Shown here one piece after another: positions 24,333 to 32,456 of a stretch of DNA of 34,870 nucleotides. Every line of letters starts with the position of its first letter. Position 1 is the first letter of the stretch. This DNA is from an uncultured Porphyromonadaceae bacterium (GTDB lineage Bacteria > Bacteroidota > Bacteroidia > Bacteroidales > Muribaculaceae). The position numbers and the translations under genes were made by a program. The notes beneath the pieces are model-generated. The model did no database searches. It saw only the letters and a list, made by a program, of their open reading frames with translations, and was not told the DNA's origin. The DNA lies in contig CAMWLC010000026.1 of NCBI GenBank assembly GCA_947174995.1, positions 1-34,870 on the forward strand, in the 5' to 3' direction.

Positions 24333-25579
24333 AAACAACTCATGCAGTGCCTTACCTGGCTTCGTGCCGATGGTATGGCGCGTACACATCGGCTCTCTAC
24401 GCGGGGATGCCGGAGGAGGAGGCCGTGGCTTCGGCCAATGCGCTTCTTGCCGCCGGAGGTCATTCCCCGGGGCGTGAGATGACGCGCACCGCAGTGAGGC
24501 CGTGCGGCGTGACCCGCGCGGGGGCTTCCGCCGATGACGGGGAAATGCTTCTGAGCGTCCCGGTGGCGGGGGGAGCGGCTGCGCTCAAGCGTCTTTCCCC
24601 GGAAGAGCTCCACGTGTCGCTTCACGGCTCGTGGCCCCGTATCCACCGGGGAGCGATAAACGCCTGTTACGGACGCACACCCTGGTTCCCGCATTTCCAG
24701 CCTCTGTTCGCTCCCCTGCTTTCCGACTCCGGCATACGGGAGGGGATGAGTTTCGGGTCCTTCTCTCTCCCCCTGCATAAGGCTACCGCCGAAGCTCTCG
24801 ACATCGACGGCACTTTCCGCGCCCTGCGCGAATCGTCCGGAGATGAAACGGCCATGAATCGCATCCGTGACCTGGCGCGCCGCGAGGCCCGCGAGATTTA
24901 TCCCCGCGAGGCCCTCCTGGGACTGCTTATGAGACGGGGACGCAACGCCCTGCTGGGATTGCTGGCGGGAGTGCTCGGAGTTGTGGCGTTTATAGCGGGC
25001 GGAAGCGTAGCGGCCCTCGCGGCGGAGCCGGAAGCCCCTCGCCTCGAAACAAAAGTCTATACCGGATACTACTATTTCGTGGATGAATATGGCGACACGG
25101 TGCGCATGACGCTCATCCGCGACCTCTACGTGTATCCCCCCCTGAAATTCAAGAACAAGAAGCAGGAGGAATTCTACTGGCGCACCGTGCGAGACGTGCG
25201 CAAGACCCTGCCGTATGCCAAACTCGCCTTCGCCACTCTCTGCGAGACCTACGAGTATATCCAGACCATCCCGGACAAGAAGCAGCGCGAGGCGCATCTC
25301 AAGCGTCTGGAGCACGATATTTTCGAGCAATACAAGCCGGTGATGAAAAACATGACCAAGAGCCAGGGCAAGGTGCTCCTCAAGCTCATCAACCGCGAGA
25401 CTGACCAAAGCTCATACAATATAGTCAAGGCCTTCTTAGGCTCTTTCAGAGCCGGATTCTGGCAGACCTTCGGGCGCTTCTTCGGCATGAACATGAAGGC
25501 AGGGTTCGATCCTGACAAAAATAAAGACGATGCGACCATAGACCGCATCGCCACGCTGATAGAGCAGGGCACTCTGTGA
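24326..25579 (+). CDS. Fused reading frame: WbqC-like N-terminus and DUF4294 C-terminus
   Basis: One uninterrupted frame of 417 residues holds two modules that are separate proteins elsewhere. Residues 1 to about 195 look like a diverged WbqC-like protein (LASCRWYGAYTSALYAGM, LSVPVAGG, SWPRIHRGAINACYGRTPWF, FGSFSLPLH). Residues about 202-238 are a strong signal-peptide-like segment (MRRGRNALLGLLAGVLGVVA then AALAAEPEA). The rest is DUF4294 (GYYYFVDEYGDTVRMTLIRD, RDVRKTLPYAKLAFATL, SQGKVLLKLINRETDQSSYN). An internal ATG at 24929 could begin a free 216-residue DUF4294 protein with normal signal peptide. The first start is a TTG overlapping the lepB stop; GTG 24347 is an alternative. Either a true fusion or a lost stop codon explains it. 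WbqC members are glycan-related; both functions are uncertain. Confidence 0.75.
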   Translation: MVKTTHAVPYLASCRWYGAYTSALYAGMPEEEAVASANALLAAGGHSPGREMTRTAVRPCGVTRAGASADDGEMLLSVPVAGGAAALKRLSPEELHVSLHGSWPRIHRGAINACYGRTPWFPHFQPLFAPLLSDSGIREGMSFGSFSLPLHKATAEALDIDGTFRALRESSGDETAMNRIRDLARREAREIYPREALLGLLMRRGRNALLGLLAGVLGVVAFIAGGSVAALAAEPEAPRLETKVYTGYYYFVDEYGDTVRMTLIRDLYVYPPLKFKNKKQEEFYWRTVRDVRKTLPYAKLAFATLCETYEYIQTIPDKKQREAHLKRLEHDIFEQYKPVMKNMTKSQGKVLLKLINRETDQSSYNIVKAFLGSFRAGFWQTFGRFFGMNMKAGFDPDKNKDDATIDRIATLIEQGTL

Positions 25580-25603
25580 GGCCCGTGCGGGCCTCACAGA
25601 GTG
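25570..25603. terminator. 16-bp GC-rich hairpin between convergent genes
   Basis: Positions 25570-25585 pair perfectly with 25588-25603 around TG. The hairpin covers the stop codon of the WbqC/DUF4294 frame and lies 6 bp from the stop of the convergent porin gene. No T-run follows on either strand, so termination would be atypical; the shape is that of a bidirectional stop hairpin. Confidence 0.55.
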
Positions 25604-25609
25604 TGGAGT

Positions 25610-26977
25610 TCAGAACCGTGCCGTCACTCCTATCGAGGGGTTGAAGGCATGGACGTGATAGTCGGCCGTGAAGGTCTTGCCGACGGGGGTACCGCCCAGG
25701 GCGGTGAGCAGTATGTCGGGATAGGTGCAACTGCGGTTGTCGGCTCCCAAGCCCGCCACATACAGGAAGGAGGCGTCGATTGATATGGCGTCTATGGGGC
25801 GGAAGCTGAAGCCTACGGAGGGATTGATTTTGGTCATGCCCGGCGTCTCCGGATTGTAGTGGGAGGCGCTGACGGGGGAGGTGTCCACCATCAGGCCGCA
25901 ACGAAGGTCAAAGCGGGGGGTGAGGGCATACTGCGCTCCTGCGGAGAAGGTCCAGGAATTCTTGTAGTTCTTCTCTATGTGCTGATCGTAGGAGGCGAGC
26001 GCCTCGTCCAGGAAGTTGATGTCGAGGGCCTTGTAGGCGCTCCATCCGGTGAGCTGCGCGTCCAGGGCCACGACGAGACCCTTGACCGGACGGTAGGCCA
26101 CGCCGAATTTCCAGACCTCGGGACAGGGCATCGAGGCCTTGAACTGGCTTTGGTTGAGCAGCCCGAGCCGGTTGTCGAGGATGTTTTCGGCGTGGGTGTT
26201 AGCGAATTTCAGGGAGGCGGTGCCCGCCTTCACGTTCATGTTCATGCGGGAGCGGAAACTTGCACCCACGGTCCATTGCTCGGTGATGTCATACATCACC
26301 CCGACATTCACCCCCACCGCCACATTGGCCTTTCCGGTGAGGTTGATGGAGGCGGGGATGGTCGTGGGGCCGTACGGCTGATAGGCACCGGCGGGGAGCA
26401 TACCCATGCCGATGAGGAGCTGCTGCATGGTGTTGAACGACGAAGGCTCCACCAACCCCTTGTCGAGATTCACGTTTCCCCATGTCAGCATAAGCCCGGC
26501 GCCCACGGAGAGTCCTTTCAGTGGGCTCCAGGCCAGGGTGGGCTGCAGCGTGAAGGTCTTGAGCGACACGCTCTGGTTGAGCACCGCTCCGGGCCAGGAA
26601 TCTGTCCAGTTGATACCCGAACCGTAGGGGGTGTAGAAAGCCACACCCGCCTTGAAATTGTCATATATCGAGAATCCCGCCGTAGCGCTCATGGGCGTCG
26701 AGGGGGAATTGTCGGTGGAATACCTGGTGCCGTCGGGCAGCGTAGCGGAAGCCGTGGCAAATATGCCTGTCAGGGAGCCGGTCAGCTCCACGTTGTCATT
26801 GAGATACGTCAGTCCGGCGGGATTGAATATCTGCGATTCGGAGCCGAGATGGAGCGCCACTCCCGTGTGGCCCATGCCGTTCTGGCGTGCGGAGAGGGTG
26901 TTGATCTGATACCCCTCGGCCCGTGCCGCGGGGGCAAATGCCGTCACCAGGAGGGCGGCTGTAAGAAATCTCTTCAT
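25610..26977 (-). CDS. FadL/OmpP1/TodX-family outer-membrane transport protein
   Basis: A beta-barrel channel of the FadL family, which carries long-chain fatty acids or other hydrophobic compounds across the outer membrane. A signal peptide (1-20, APAARAEG) is followed by the family's N-terminal hatch region: GYQINTLSARQNGMGHTGVA, then SQIFNPAGLTYL with the conserved NPAGL. The remainder alternates strands and turns (VGASFRSRMNMNVKAG, WKFGVAYRPVKGLVVALDAQ) and finishes in a terminal phenylalanine (IGVTARF), as expected for barrels inserted by BAM. At 455 residues it has typical length. It is transcribed alone; a 14-bp tandem repeat lies immediately before its start. The true ligand in a gut anaerobe is not known. 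Confidence 0.92.
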   Translation of the reverse strand: MKRFLTAALLVTAFAPAARAEGYQINTLSARQNGMGHTGVALHLGSESQIFNPAGLTYLNDNVELTGSLTGIFATASATLPDGTRYSTDNSPSTPMSATAGFSIYDNFKAGVAFYTPYGSGINWTDSWPGAVLNQSVSLKTFTLQPTLAWSPLKGLSVGAGLMLTWGNVNLDKGLVEPSSFNTMQQLLIGMGMLPAGAYQPYGPTTIPASINLTGKANVAVGVNVGVMYDITEQWTVGASFRSRMNMNVKAGTASLKFANTHAENILDNRLGLLNQSQFKASMPCPEVWKFGVAYRPVKGLVVALDAQLTGWSAYKALDINFLDEALASYDQHIEKNYKNSWTFSAGAQYALTPRFDLRCGLMVDTSPVSASHYNPETPGMTKINPSVGFSFRPIDAISIDASFLYVAGLGADNRSCTYPDILLTALGGTPVGKTFTADYHVHAFNPSIGVTARF

Positions 26978-26979
26978 GT

Positions 26980-27007
26980 TTACCTGAATTTTGTTACCTG
27001 AATGTTG
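26980..27007 (-). repeat. 14-bp tandem repeat before the porin start
   Basis: TTACCTGAATTTTG (26980-26993) is followed by TTACCTGAATGTTG (26994-27007), one base different, beginning 2 bp from the minus-strand ATG. It may be a regulator-binding direct repeat or simple slippage. Confidence 0.6.
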
Positions 27008-27042
27008 GGCCCCGGCTCACAAGGAGGGGGCGTAGCTTGTAT

Positions 27043-28287
27043 TCACTCCATGTAGGAGTCCTTGAACCCGATGAAATAGAGTATTCCGTCGAGTCCTATC
27101 GTGGAGATGGACTGCTCGGCCGTCTGCTTCACCTTCGGTTTGGCGTGGAACGCTATTCCGAGTCCGGCTGTGGCGAGCATGGGAAGGTCGTTGGCTCCGT
27201 CGCCCACGGCTATGGTCTGCGCGATGTCAATTTTCTCAAACTGCGCGATCAGACGCAGCAGTTCGGCCTTTCGCTTGCCGTCCACCACATCTCCGAGATA
27301 GCGGCCCGTGAGCTTGCCGTCCTTGATTTCCAGCTCGTTGGCATACACGTAATCGAAGCCATATTTCTTCTTGAGGTAATTGCCGAAATATGTGAAGCCT
27401 CCCGAGAGGATGGCCGTCTTGAATCCGGCGCGGTGGAGCACGGTCATCATCCTTTCGAGGCCCTCGGTGATGGGGAGGTGCTCGGCGATGTCCTGCATCA
27501 CCGACTCGTCAAGCCCCTTGAGCAGGGCCACGCGACGCCGGAAACTCTCTATGAAATCTATCTCTCCGCGCATGGCAGACTCCGTGATGGCACGCACCTC
27601 GGGACCCACGCCGGCCCTGTCGGCAAGTTCGTCGATCACCTCGGTCTCTATGAGCGTGGAGTCCATGTCGAAGCATACCAGACGGCGCGAGCGGCGGTAG
27701 ATGTTGTCTTCCTGCATCGAGATGTCGAACTCTTCGCTTGAAGACACCTGCATGAACCATTTCTGCATCTTCTCGTAGTCGGAGGGGGTGCCGCGCACCG
27801 AGAACTCCACGCAGGTCTTGGATTTCGGATTGACCTGCTCGGCAAGGGGCGGGCGCCCCGTGAGGCGCAGTATGCCGTCGATGTTGAGGTTCTGCCTCAC
27901 TATCTCCTCGGAGATGAGGGCGATGTGCCGGGCGGTGATTTTGCGTCCCAGGATGGTGATAATCCAGCGGTCCTTTCCCTGACGCTTCACCCAGTTTTCG
28001 TATTCCCCGGCGGAGACGGGAGTGAAGCGTATCTGTATGTTCAGCTCCGAGGCTTTGAAAAGGAGATCCTTGAGGATTTCGCCGGACTTCGAGGCCGTGG
28101 TCCTGAACAGTATGCCCAGGGAAAGGAAATGATGGATGTCCGACTGTCCGATGTCGAGTATCGAGGCATCGTATCGTGCGAGAATGGCCGTCAGGGCGGC
28201 CGTCACTCCGGGACGATCCACGCCGGAGATGGTGGTGAGGATAAGTTCGGTATCGTTCATTGTGGAGGTGGAGATGGTGTTGGTCAT
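27043..28287 (-). CDS. serB: Phosphoserine phosphatase SerB with ACT domains
   Basis: SerB releases phosphate from phosphoserine as the last step of serine synthesis. The N-terminal 190 residues form two ACT-like regulatory domains (ILTTISGVDRPGVTAALTAI and RWIITILGRKITARHIALIS), which bind amino acids in related enzymes. The HAD phosphatase core starts at CFDMDSTLIETEVIDELA, with nucleophile Asp207 and Asp209 as the acid/base, then SGGFTYF and the metal site VGDGANDLPML. At 414 residues it has the two-ACT layout. The start at ATG 28287 overlaps the stop of queG (ATGA), which supports it over ATG 28260. It is the last gene of the long minus-strand run. Confidence 0.97.
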   Translation of the reverse strand: MTNTISTSTMNDTELILTTISGVDRPGVTAALTAILARYDASILDIGQSDIHHFLSLGILFRTTASKSGEILKDLLFKASELNIQIRFTPVSAGEYENWVKRQGKDRWIITILGRKITARHIALISEEIVRQNLNIDGILRLTGRPPLAEQVNPKSKTCVEFSVRGTPSDYEKMQKWFMQVSSSEEFDISMQEDNIYRRSRRLVCFDMDSTLIETEVIDELADRAGVGPEVRAITESAMRGEIDFIESFRRRVALLKGLDESVMQDIAEHLPITEGLERMMTVLHRAGFKTAILSGGFTYFGNYLKKKYGFDYVYANELEIKDGKLTGRYLGDVVDGKRKAELLRLIAQFEKIDIAQTIAVGDGANDLPMLATAGLGIAFHAKPKVKQTAEQSISTIGLDGILYFIGFKDSYME

Positions 28288-29327
28288 TGTGGAGATGGAA
28301 TTTGTGGTGTGCGGATGTCGTCAGCCGGGGAGTCTTCCCTGAGGCAGTTCAGGGCGTTTCGCCTGAGTCCGGCAAGTTTGGCGCGTTTGATGGCCGAGCG
28401 CCGGAATGTGGCGGAGAATTCCTCCTGCGTCATATCGGCGATTTTTCGCGGAGTGAGGCCGATGTATTCCCTGCGTGGCCCGAGGGCCTCCAGCGGGCTT
28501 ACAGCGGCTTTTACGGGGGTGTTGAGCGGGCAGACGCGCACGCAGACGTCGCATCCGAAGAGCGTGCGGCGTCCGGCGGGGGAGTGCATCACGGCGCGGG
28601 CGGAGGGTTCGGTCCAGGCTCCGCGGTGCTCTATGGTGAGGTATGAGAGGCAGCGGCGTGCATCGATGACCCCGCCGGGGCATATCGCCTTGCCGGGACA
28701 AGCCTCCAGGCATCTGCAGCACTCGCCGCAGAGTGTCTCCGCCATTATCTCCGGGTCAACAGGGGTCCCGGTGCGCACACCCCTGAAAATTCCCTCTTTC
28801 TCTCCGGGGTCGTCATCCGTGCCGCAGCTCTCTTCCAGCAGCCGTGCCGCCCGGGCGGGGGGAAGTGTGGTGAGCATGAGAGCGAGAAACAGCTTTGTGC
28901 CGAGTCCCTCCACGGCCACGTTTCCGCTGCGTGTGGGGATGGCCAGGCCCGATTTCACCGCCCAGAACCTCTCGGGCACGGGCGCGGAGTCAATGCAGAT
29001 GCGCCACTCTCCCCCGGCGCGGTCGCGCCATCCGGCCACTATGCGTGACAGATAGTCGCGTATGACGTCATGGTAATCGTCTCCCACGGCGTATGCCGCT
29101 ATGCCCGGACATATATTGACCTCGCCGGCCCCGATGTACGGGAAGGCCGCCGCTATCACGGACTTCGCTCCGGCAAGCAATCCCGCCGGGTGCAGCCGCA
29201 GGTCATGGTGGCGGTCAAGGTATTCCATACCGGCGTGCATCCCCCGGGCCAACCACTCCCTGAAGCGGGAGGCCGCCCTGTCGGTAATATCCGAGGCCGG
29301 AGCGAGGGTGCAGATGAATCGGGCCAT
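28284..29327 (-). CDS. queG: Epoxyqueuosine reductase QueG
   Basis: QueG is a cobalamin-dependent iron-sulfur enzyme that turns epoxyqueuosine into queuosine at the wobble base of tRNAs. The two [4Fe-4S] cysteine clusters are visible: CGECCRCLEACPGKAICPGG and FGCDVCVRVCPLNTPV, the first with one extra Cys. The cobalamin-domain markers are also present (AAAFPYI, GDDYHDVIRDYL, VPERFWAVKSGLAIPTRSGN). At 347 residues it is close to the usual length, but the N-terminus is about a dozen residues short: an in-frame stop lies 16 codons or fewer before ATG 29327, so it cannot be extended. It overlaps serB by 4 bp and follows the RNase H gene after 41 bp. Confidence 0.94.
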   Translation of the reverse strand: MARFICTLAPASDITDRAASRFREWLARGMHAGMEYLDRHHDLRLHPAGLLAGAKSVIAAAFPYIGAGEVNICPGIAAYAVGDDYHDVIRDYLSRIVAGWRDRAGGEWRICIDSAPVPERFWAVKSGLAIPTRSGNVAVEGLGTKLFLALMLTTLPPARAARLLEESCGTDDDPGEKEGIFRGVRTGTPVDPEIMAETLCGECCRCLEACPGKAICPGGVIDARRCLSYLTIEHRGAWTEPSARAVMHSPAGRRTLFGCDVCVRVCPLNTPVKAAVSPLEALGPRREYIGLTPRKIADMTQEEFSATFRRSAIKRAKLAGLRRNALNCLREDSPADDIRTPQIPSPQ

Positions 29328-29368
29328 GAGGGGAATGGTTTTTTACCGGGATGGTGTGGAAATATGAT

Positions 29369-30028
29369 TTATTTGCGTCCGAAATCGGCAGGGGTTTCCC
29401 CCCAGAGGTCAGTCTGCCATTTCAGTATCCTGCAATGCCAGTTGTGGGTGCGTATCCATATAAGGGCGCGCCCCATCAACTCAAACACCCTCCTGTTGGC
29501 TTCGGTGGGCTTGAGCTTGGTCTTCACCTGGCGGTTGCGCACCCATGACATGGCTGTCATGGAGTCGGTGTAGAGAGTGTGCCACTTTCCCTCCCTCTCC
29601 ATCAGGGCCAGGGCATGGACGATGGCGAGAAACTCCCCTATATTGTTGGTGGCATCCTTGAAGGGGCCGATTCTGAAGAGTACCTTGCCGCTCATCAGCT
29701 CTACACCCTGGTATTCCATGATGCCCGGATTGCCCATGCAGGAGGCATCCACGGCCCAGCCGTCGAGATCTATCTCGGGGATTGTCATGTAATCGGGCTG
29801 TCCCGCCTTGGGGAGGCGCCGCGAGGAGGCACCCACCAACATTCCGGCCAGGTCGCCGGCATCATCCGAGCGCGAGGCTCCGCGGTAGGCCTTGGCGGCC
29901 TCAGCCGAGGAGGAGAAGCCCTTGTAGCGCGCTCCCGGGAAATCCTTCACCGACTCGTGGGCATCGTCCCAGTTGTCGAATATCCCGAGGGTGCGTCCCT
30001 TCCAGACCACATAGAATTTCTTTGCCAT
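29369..30028 (-). CDS. rnhA: Ribonuclease H1 with viroplasmin-like N-terminal domain
   Basis: This enzyme cuts the RNA strand of RNA-DNA hybrids. The first 48 residues form a viroplasmin-like (caulimovirus) hybrid-binding domain: KKFYVVWKGRTLGIFDNWDD and GARYKGFSSSAEAAKAY. After a linker the RNase H fold carries the four acidic residues in sequence: Asp94 (GWAVDASC), Glu132 (NNIGEFLA), Asp155 (LYTDSMTA) and Asp215 in the C-terminal PADFGR. It is 219 residues long, as usual for the Bacteroidales form. The ATG at 30028 begins with the canonical MAKKFYVVW. It is 14 bp from the phosphatase gene upstream in the operon. Confidence 0.95.
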   Translation of the reverse strand: MAKKFYVVWKGRTLGIFDNWDDAHESVKDFPGARYKGFSSSAEAAKAYRGASRSDDAGDLAGMLVGASSRRLPKAGQPDYMTIPEIDLDGWAVDASCMGNPGIMEYQGVELMSGKVLFRIGPFKDATNNIGEFLAIVHALALMEREGKWHTLYTDSMTAMSWVRNRQVKTKLKPTEANRRVFELMGRALIWIRTHNWHCRILKWQTDLWGETPADFGRK

Positions 30029-30042
30029 ATCGCGGATGAGGT

Positions 30043-31434
30043 TTATTTCCCGAAAGCGGCGCGGCGTATCAGCTCCGGTATGAGGGTGTTGTCAAGATTT
30101 CCCGTGAACAGCTCCGCCCCCTTCCCGATGGCGTATACCGGCACGAAATTCCCGGTATGGTTGTCCGAGGGCCAGCCCGTGCCGATATGGTGGTTCTGGA
30201 TGTCGTAGACCTTGGCCGTGAAGGCGTTGAAATCGTTGTAGAGCGTTTTGCTGTCGGCTGCCTCTCGGGTGATGAATGTGGCGTCAAACGTCTCTTCGAG
30301 CGCCCGGGTCTCCTCATCGGTGAGGGGAATCACGCTCCAGAATCCGAGCATATCCCTCAGATACTGCTGCATCTCGGGCCAGGAAAGCTCCTTCCCGCCG
30401 GCCTTGCGCTCGCGGCAGAGGTCGGCGAAGCGGTCTTTGGACTGCCTCTGCGCATCAATGTATTCGAGGTGCACGTTGCGATGGTTGTCAGCGCGTCCGA
30501 GGGCCATGCCTCCCGTGTCGTGGTCTGCCGTGATGATGATGAGGGTCTCCTCGGGATGGGCGAGGTAGAAATCGTAAGCCACCCCGATGGCCTGCTGGAA
30601 ATTGAGTATTTCCTTTATGACGGTGCCCGCGTCGTTGGCGTGTGCGGCCCAGTCGATGTTGCCCCCCTCCACCATCATGAAGAATCCCTCTCCCTTGTCG
30701 GCGGTCTGCACGGTCTGCAGACATGCTTCGGTGATTTCGGGCAGAGTGAGGGCGCCGGGTATGGAGTCGATGGTGTAGCCTATTTGGTCCCAATAGTCGG
30801 TCTCGGCCATCATCAGCACTTTCTTTTTCTGCTTCGCGGAGAGGGCGTCGTAGGCCCTCCGCCCCTTCACGGCCGTGTATCCGTCGGCCTTCATGCCGCC
30901 AAGCCATTTTTCTCCCGCGTCCCCTGCGGCATCGAGAATCTTGAAGCTCCCTCCCGCCAGGAAGGCCACTCCGCTTCCTATGGCTCCGGGGGCGATGTCA
31001 AGCACGTCGCTGCGGCTCAAGCCGTGGCCGTAGAAGGCTCCCGGCGTAGCGTCGTCCCCGGCTACCGAGGTGGCTATTCCAACGGCACGCCCGGCCTCTA
31101 TGAAATCGCGTGAAATGCTGTACACATTGGTGGAATCCGGGGCCATCCCGAGACGGTAGTTGACCGTTTTGGAGCCGGTGGAGAGGGCGGTTCCGGCGGC
31201 TGCCGAGTCGGTGACGGGACTCGACGCCGAGTATGTGCGTGACTGCGAGGCCACAGGGAACGTCAGCATCAGCAGGGGCGTCTCGTTGCCGAGCACATCG
31301 CGGTTGTAGGTCTCGGCGGCATTGACATGGCCCATCCCCATGCCGTCGCCGATGAAAAAGAATACGTATTTGGCCTGTGCCGAGGCCACGAGGGCTGTGG
31401 CCGCTGCAAGAAAGAGGGAAAGGAATTTCTTCAT
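30043..31434 (-). CDS. Alkaline phosphatase, exported
   Basis: A periplasmic phosphomonoesterase of the PhoA superfamily. A signal peptide is present (1-20, ALVASAQAK). The metal ligands and nucleophile show as FFIGDGMGMGH with Asp30, and PVTDSAAAGTALSTG with Ser77; later motifs are VEGGNIDWAAHAND and IITADHDTGG, and the end carries HTGNFVPVYAIGKGAE. All are intact, so it should be active. At 463 residues the size fits single-domain members. It overlaps pdxB by 4 bp (ATGA), within the biosynthetic run, which is an odd place for a phosphate-scavenging enzyme. No Pho-type regulator site is recognisable. Confidence 0.95.
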   Translation of the reverse strand: MKKFLSLFLAAATALVASAQAKYVFFFIGDGMGMGHVNAAETYNRDVLGNETPLLMLTFPVASQSRTYSASSPVTDSAAAGTALSTGSKTVNYRLGMAPDSTNVYSISRDFIEAGRAVGIATSVAGDDATPGAFYGHGLSRSDVLDIAPGAIGSGVAFLAGGSFKILDAAGDAGEKWLGGMKADGYTAVKGRRAYDALSAKQKKKVLMMAETDYWDQIGYTIDSIPGALTLPEITEACLQTVQTADKGEGFFMMVEGGNIDWAAHANDAGTVIKEILNFQQAIGVAYDFYLAHPEETLIIITADHDTGGMALGRADNHRNVHLEYIDAQRQSKDRFADLCRERKAGGKELSWPEMQQYLRDMLGFWSVIPLTDEETRALEETFDATFITREAADSKTLYNDFNAFTAKVYDIQNHHIGTGWPSDNHTGNFVPVYAIGKGAELFTGNLDNTLIPELIRRAAFGK

Positions 31435-32429
31435 AGCACTTCCGGACGGTAATTGTATTCTGCTCTGAGACGCTCGAAGGCCGCCGGGTCAGACCGGAGC
31501 ATGGCGGTGTCGGCGGCGGGATCGTAGGAATCCATGATTTTTCCCGGCGTGAGAGCCTGAGGTTCCGCGTAAGGCCCTTCGAGTCCGTCGGTGGGGAAGT
31601 CTATTCCGAAGTGCCTCCCGACAGCTTCCAGCGCCATGCGTGTGGCCCGCTGCTTCCCCTGGCGCGAGTATCCGGCTATGTGAAAGGTGCCGTATTCCGC
31701 CATCTCGAGCAATTCCCGGTCTATCACCGGCTCCCCCTCCCAGGTGTCTATGATGGCGCGTATGCGCCCGTCGCGCAGGGCCTCCTTGACGGGGATGGTG
31801 TCAATCACGCTTCCACGGGCTGCGTTGACGAGAATGGCTCCCGGGCGCATGAGTGATATTTCCCGGCTTCCGATGAGGTGGTGTGTGGGATGCCGCCCGT
31901 CGCGCAGCAGGGGAGTGTGCAGTGTCACGGCATCGCTCTCGGCGAGCAGACGCTCAAGCCTGACGTAATCCCTGTCTGTCATCCCGGCCTCGGCACGGGG
32001 AGGGTCGCAGACGAGTACCTTGGCTCCGAGGAGGTCTCCCCAGCGGGCCACGATGGAGCCGACATTGCCGTGTCCCACCACACCGAGGGTCATCTTCTCC
32101 GGGTCAAATCCGGCGCGGAGCAGGGCACTCCACACATATTGGGCCACTCCGGGGGCATTGCATCCCGGGGCATTGGCCGTCTCTATTCCGGCCGCATGAC
32201 ACCAGGGGAGGTCAAACTGGTCCATGCCGATAGTGGCTGTGGCTATCATCTTCACCGAGCTTCCGTCGAGCAGCCGGCTGTCACACCGCGTGCGCGTGCG
32301 TATCATCAGTGCATCGGCATCCTTGACCAGGCCCGGGGTGAAATCGTCCTGGTCAACATAAGTCACGTCGGCAAAGGGCTCAAGGCGTCCTTTGAGGTAG
32401 GGGATATTGTCGTCGGCTATTATCTTCAT
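31431..32429 (-). CDS. pdxB: Erythronate-4-phosphate dehydrogenase PdxB
   Basis: PdxB oxidises 4-phosphoerythronate in the DXP-independent branch leading to pyridoxal phosphate. It is a D-2-hydroxyacid dehydrogenase: the NAD loop is GVVGHGNVGS (116-125), the N-terminus MKIIADDNIPYLKGRL is typical for PdxB, the catalytic Arg sits in VNAARGSVID, the Glu in IIDTWEGEPVID and the His in GTFHIAGYSRQGK, a PdxB hallmark. A short C-terminal dimerisation domain follows. At 332 residues it is slightly shorter than the E. coli enzyme. It starts 27 bp after the membrane protein gene and overlaps the phosphatase gene. With serB in the same run, it links serine and PLP production. Confidence 0.96.
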   Translation of the reverse strand: MKIIADDNIPYLKGRLEPFADVTYVDQDDFTPGLVKDADALMIRTRTRCDSRLLDGSSVKMIATATIGMDQFDLPWCHAAGIETANAPGCNAPGVAQYVWSALLRAGFDPEKMTLGVVGHGNVGSIVARWGDLLGAKVLVCDPPRAEAGMTDRDYVRLERLLAESDAVTLHTPLLRDGRHPTHHLIGSREISLMRPGAILVNAARGSVIDTIPVKEALRDGRIRAIIDTWEGEPVIDRELLEMAEYGTFHIAGYSRQGKQRATRMALEAVGRHFGIDFPTDGLEGPYAEPQALTPGKIMDSYDPAADTAMLRSDPAAFERLRAEYNYRPEVL

Positions 32430-32456
32430 TTCTTGTGATTGGGGGCTAAGTCGTTG

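Noticed and set aside
24170-25408. Antisense frame of 412 codons opposite lepB and the WbqC/DUF4294 frame
   Set aside because: No domain, and it covers the conserved GDNRD end of lepB on the other strand.
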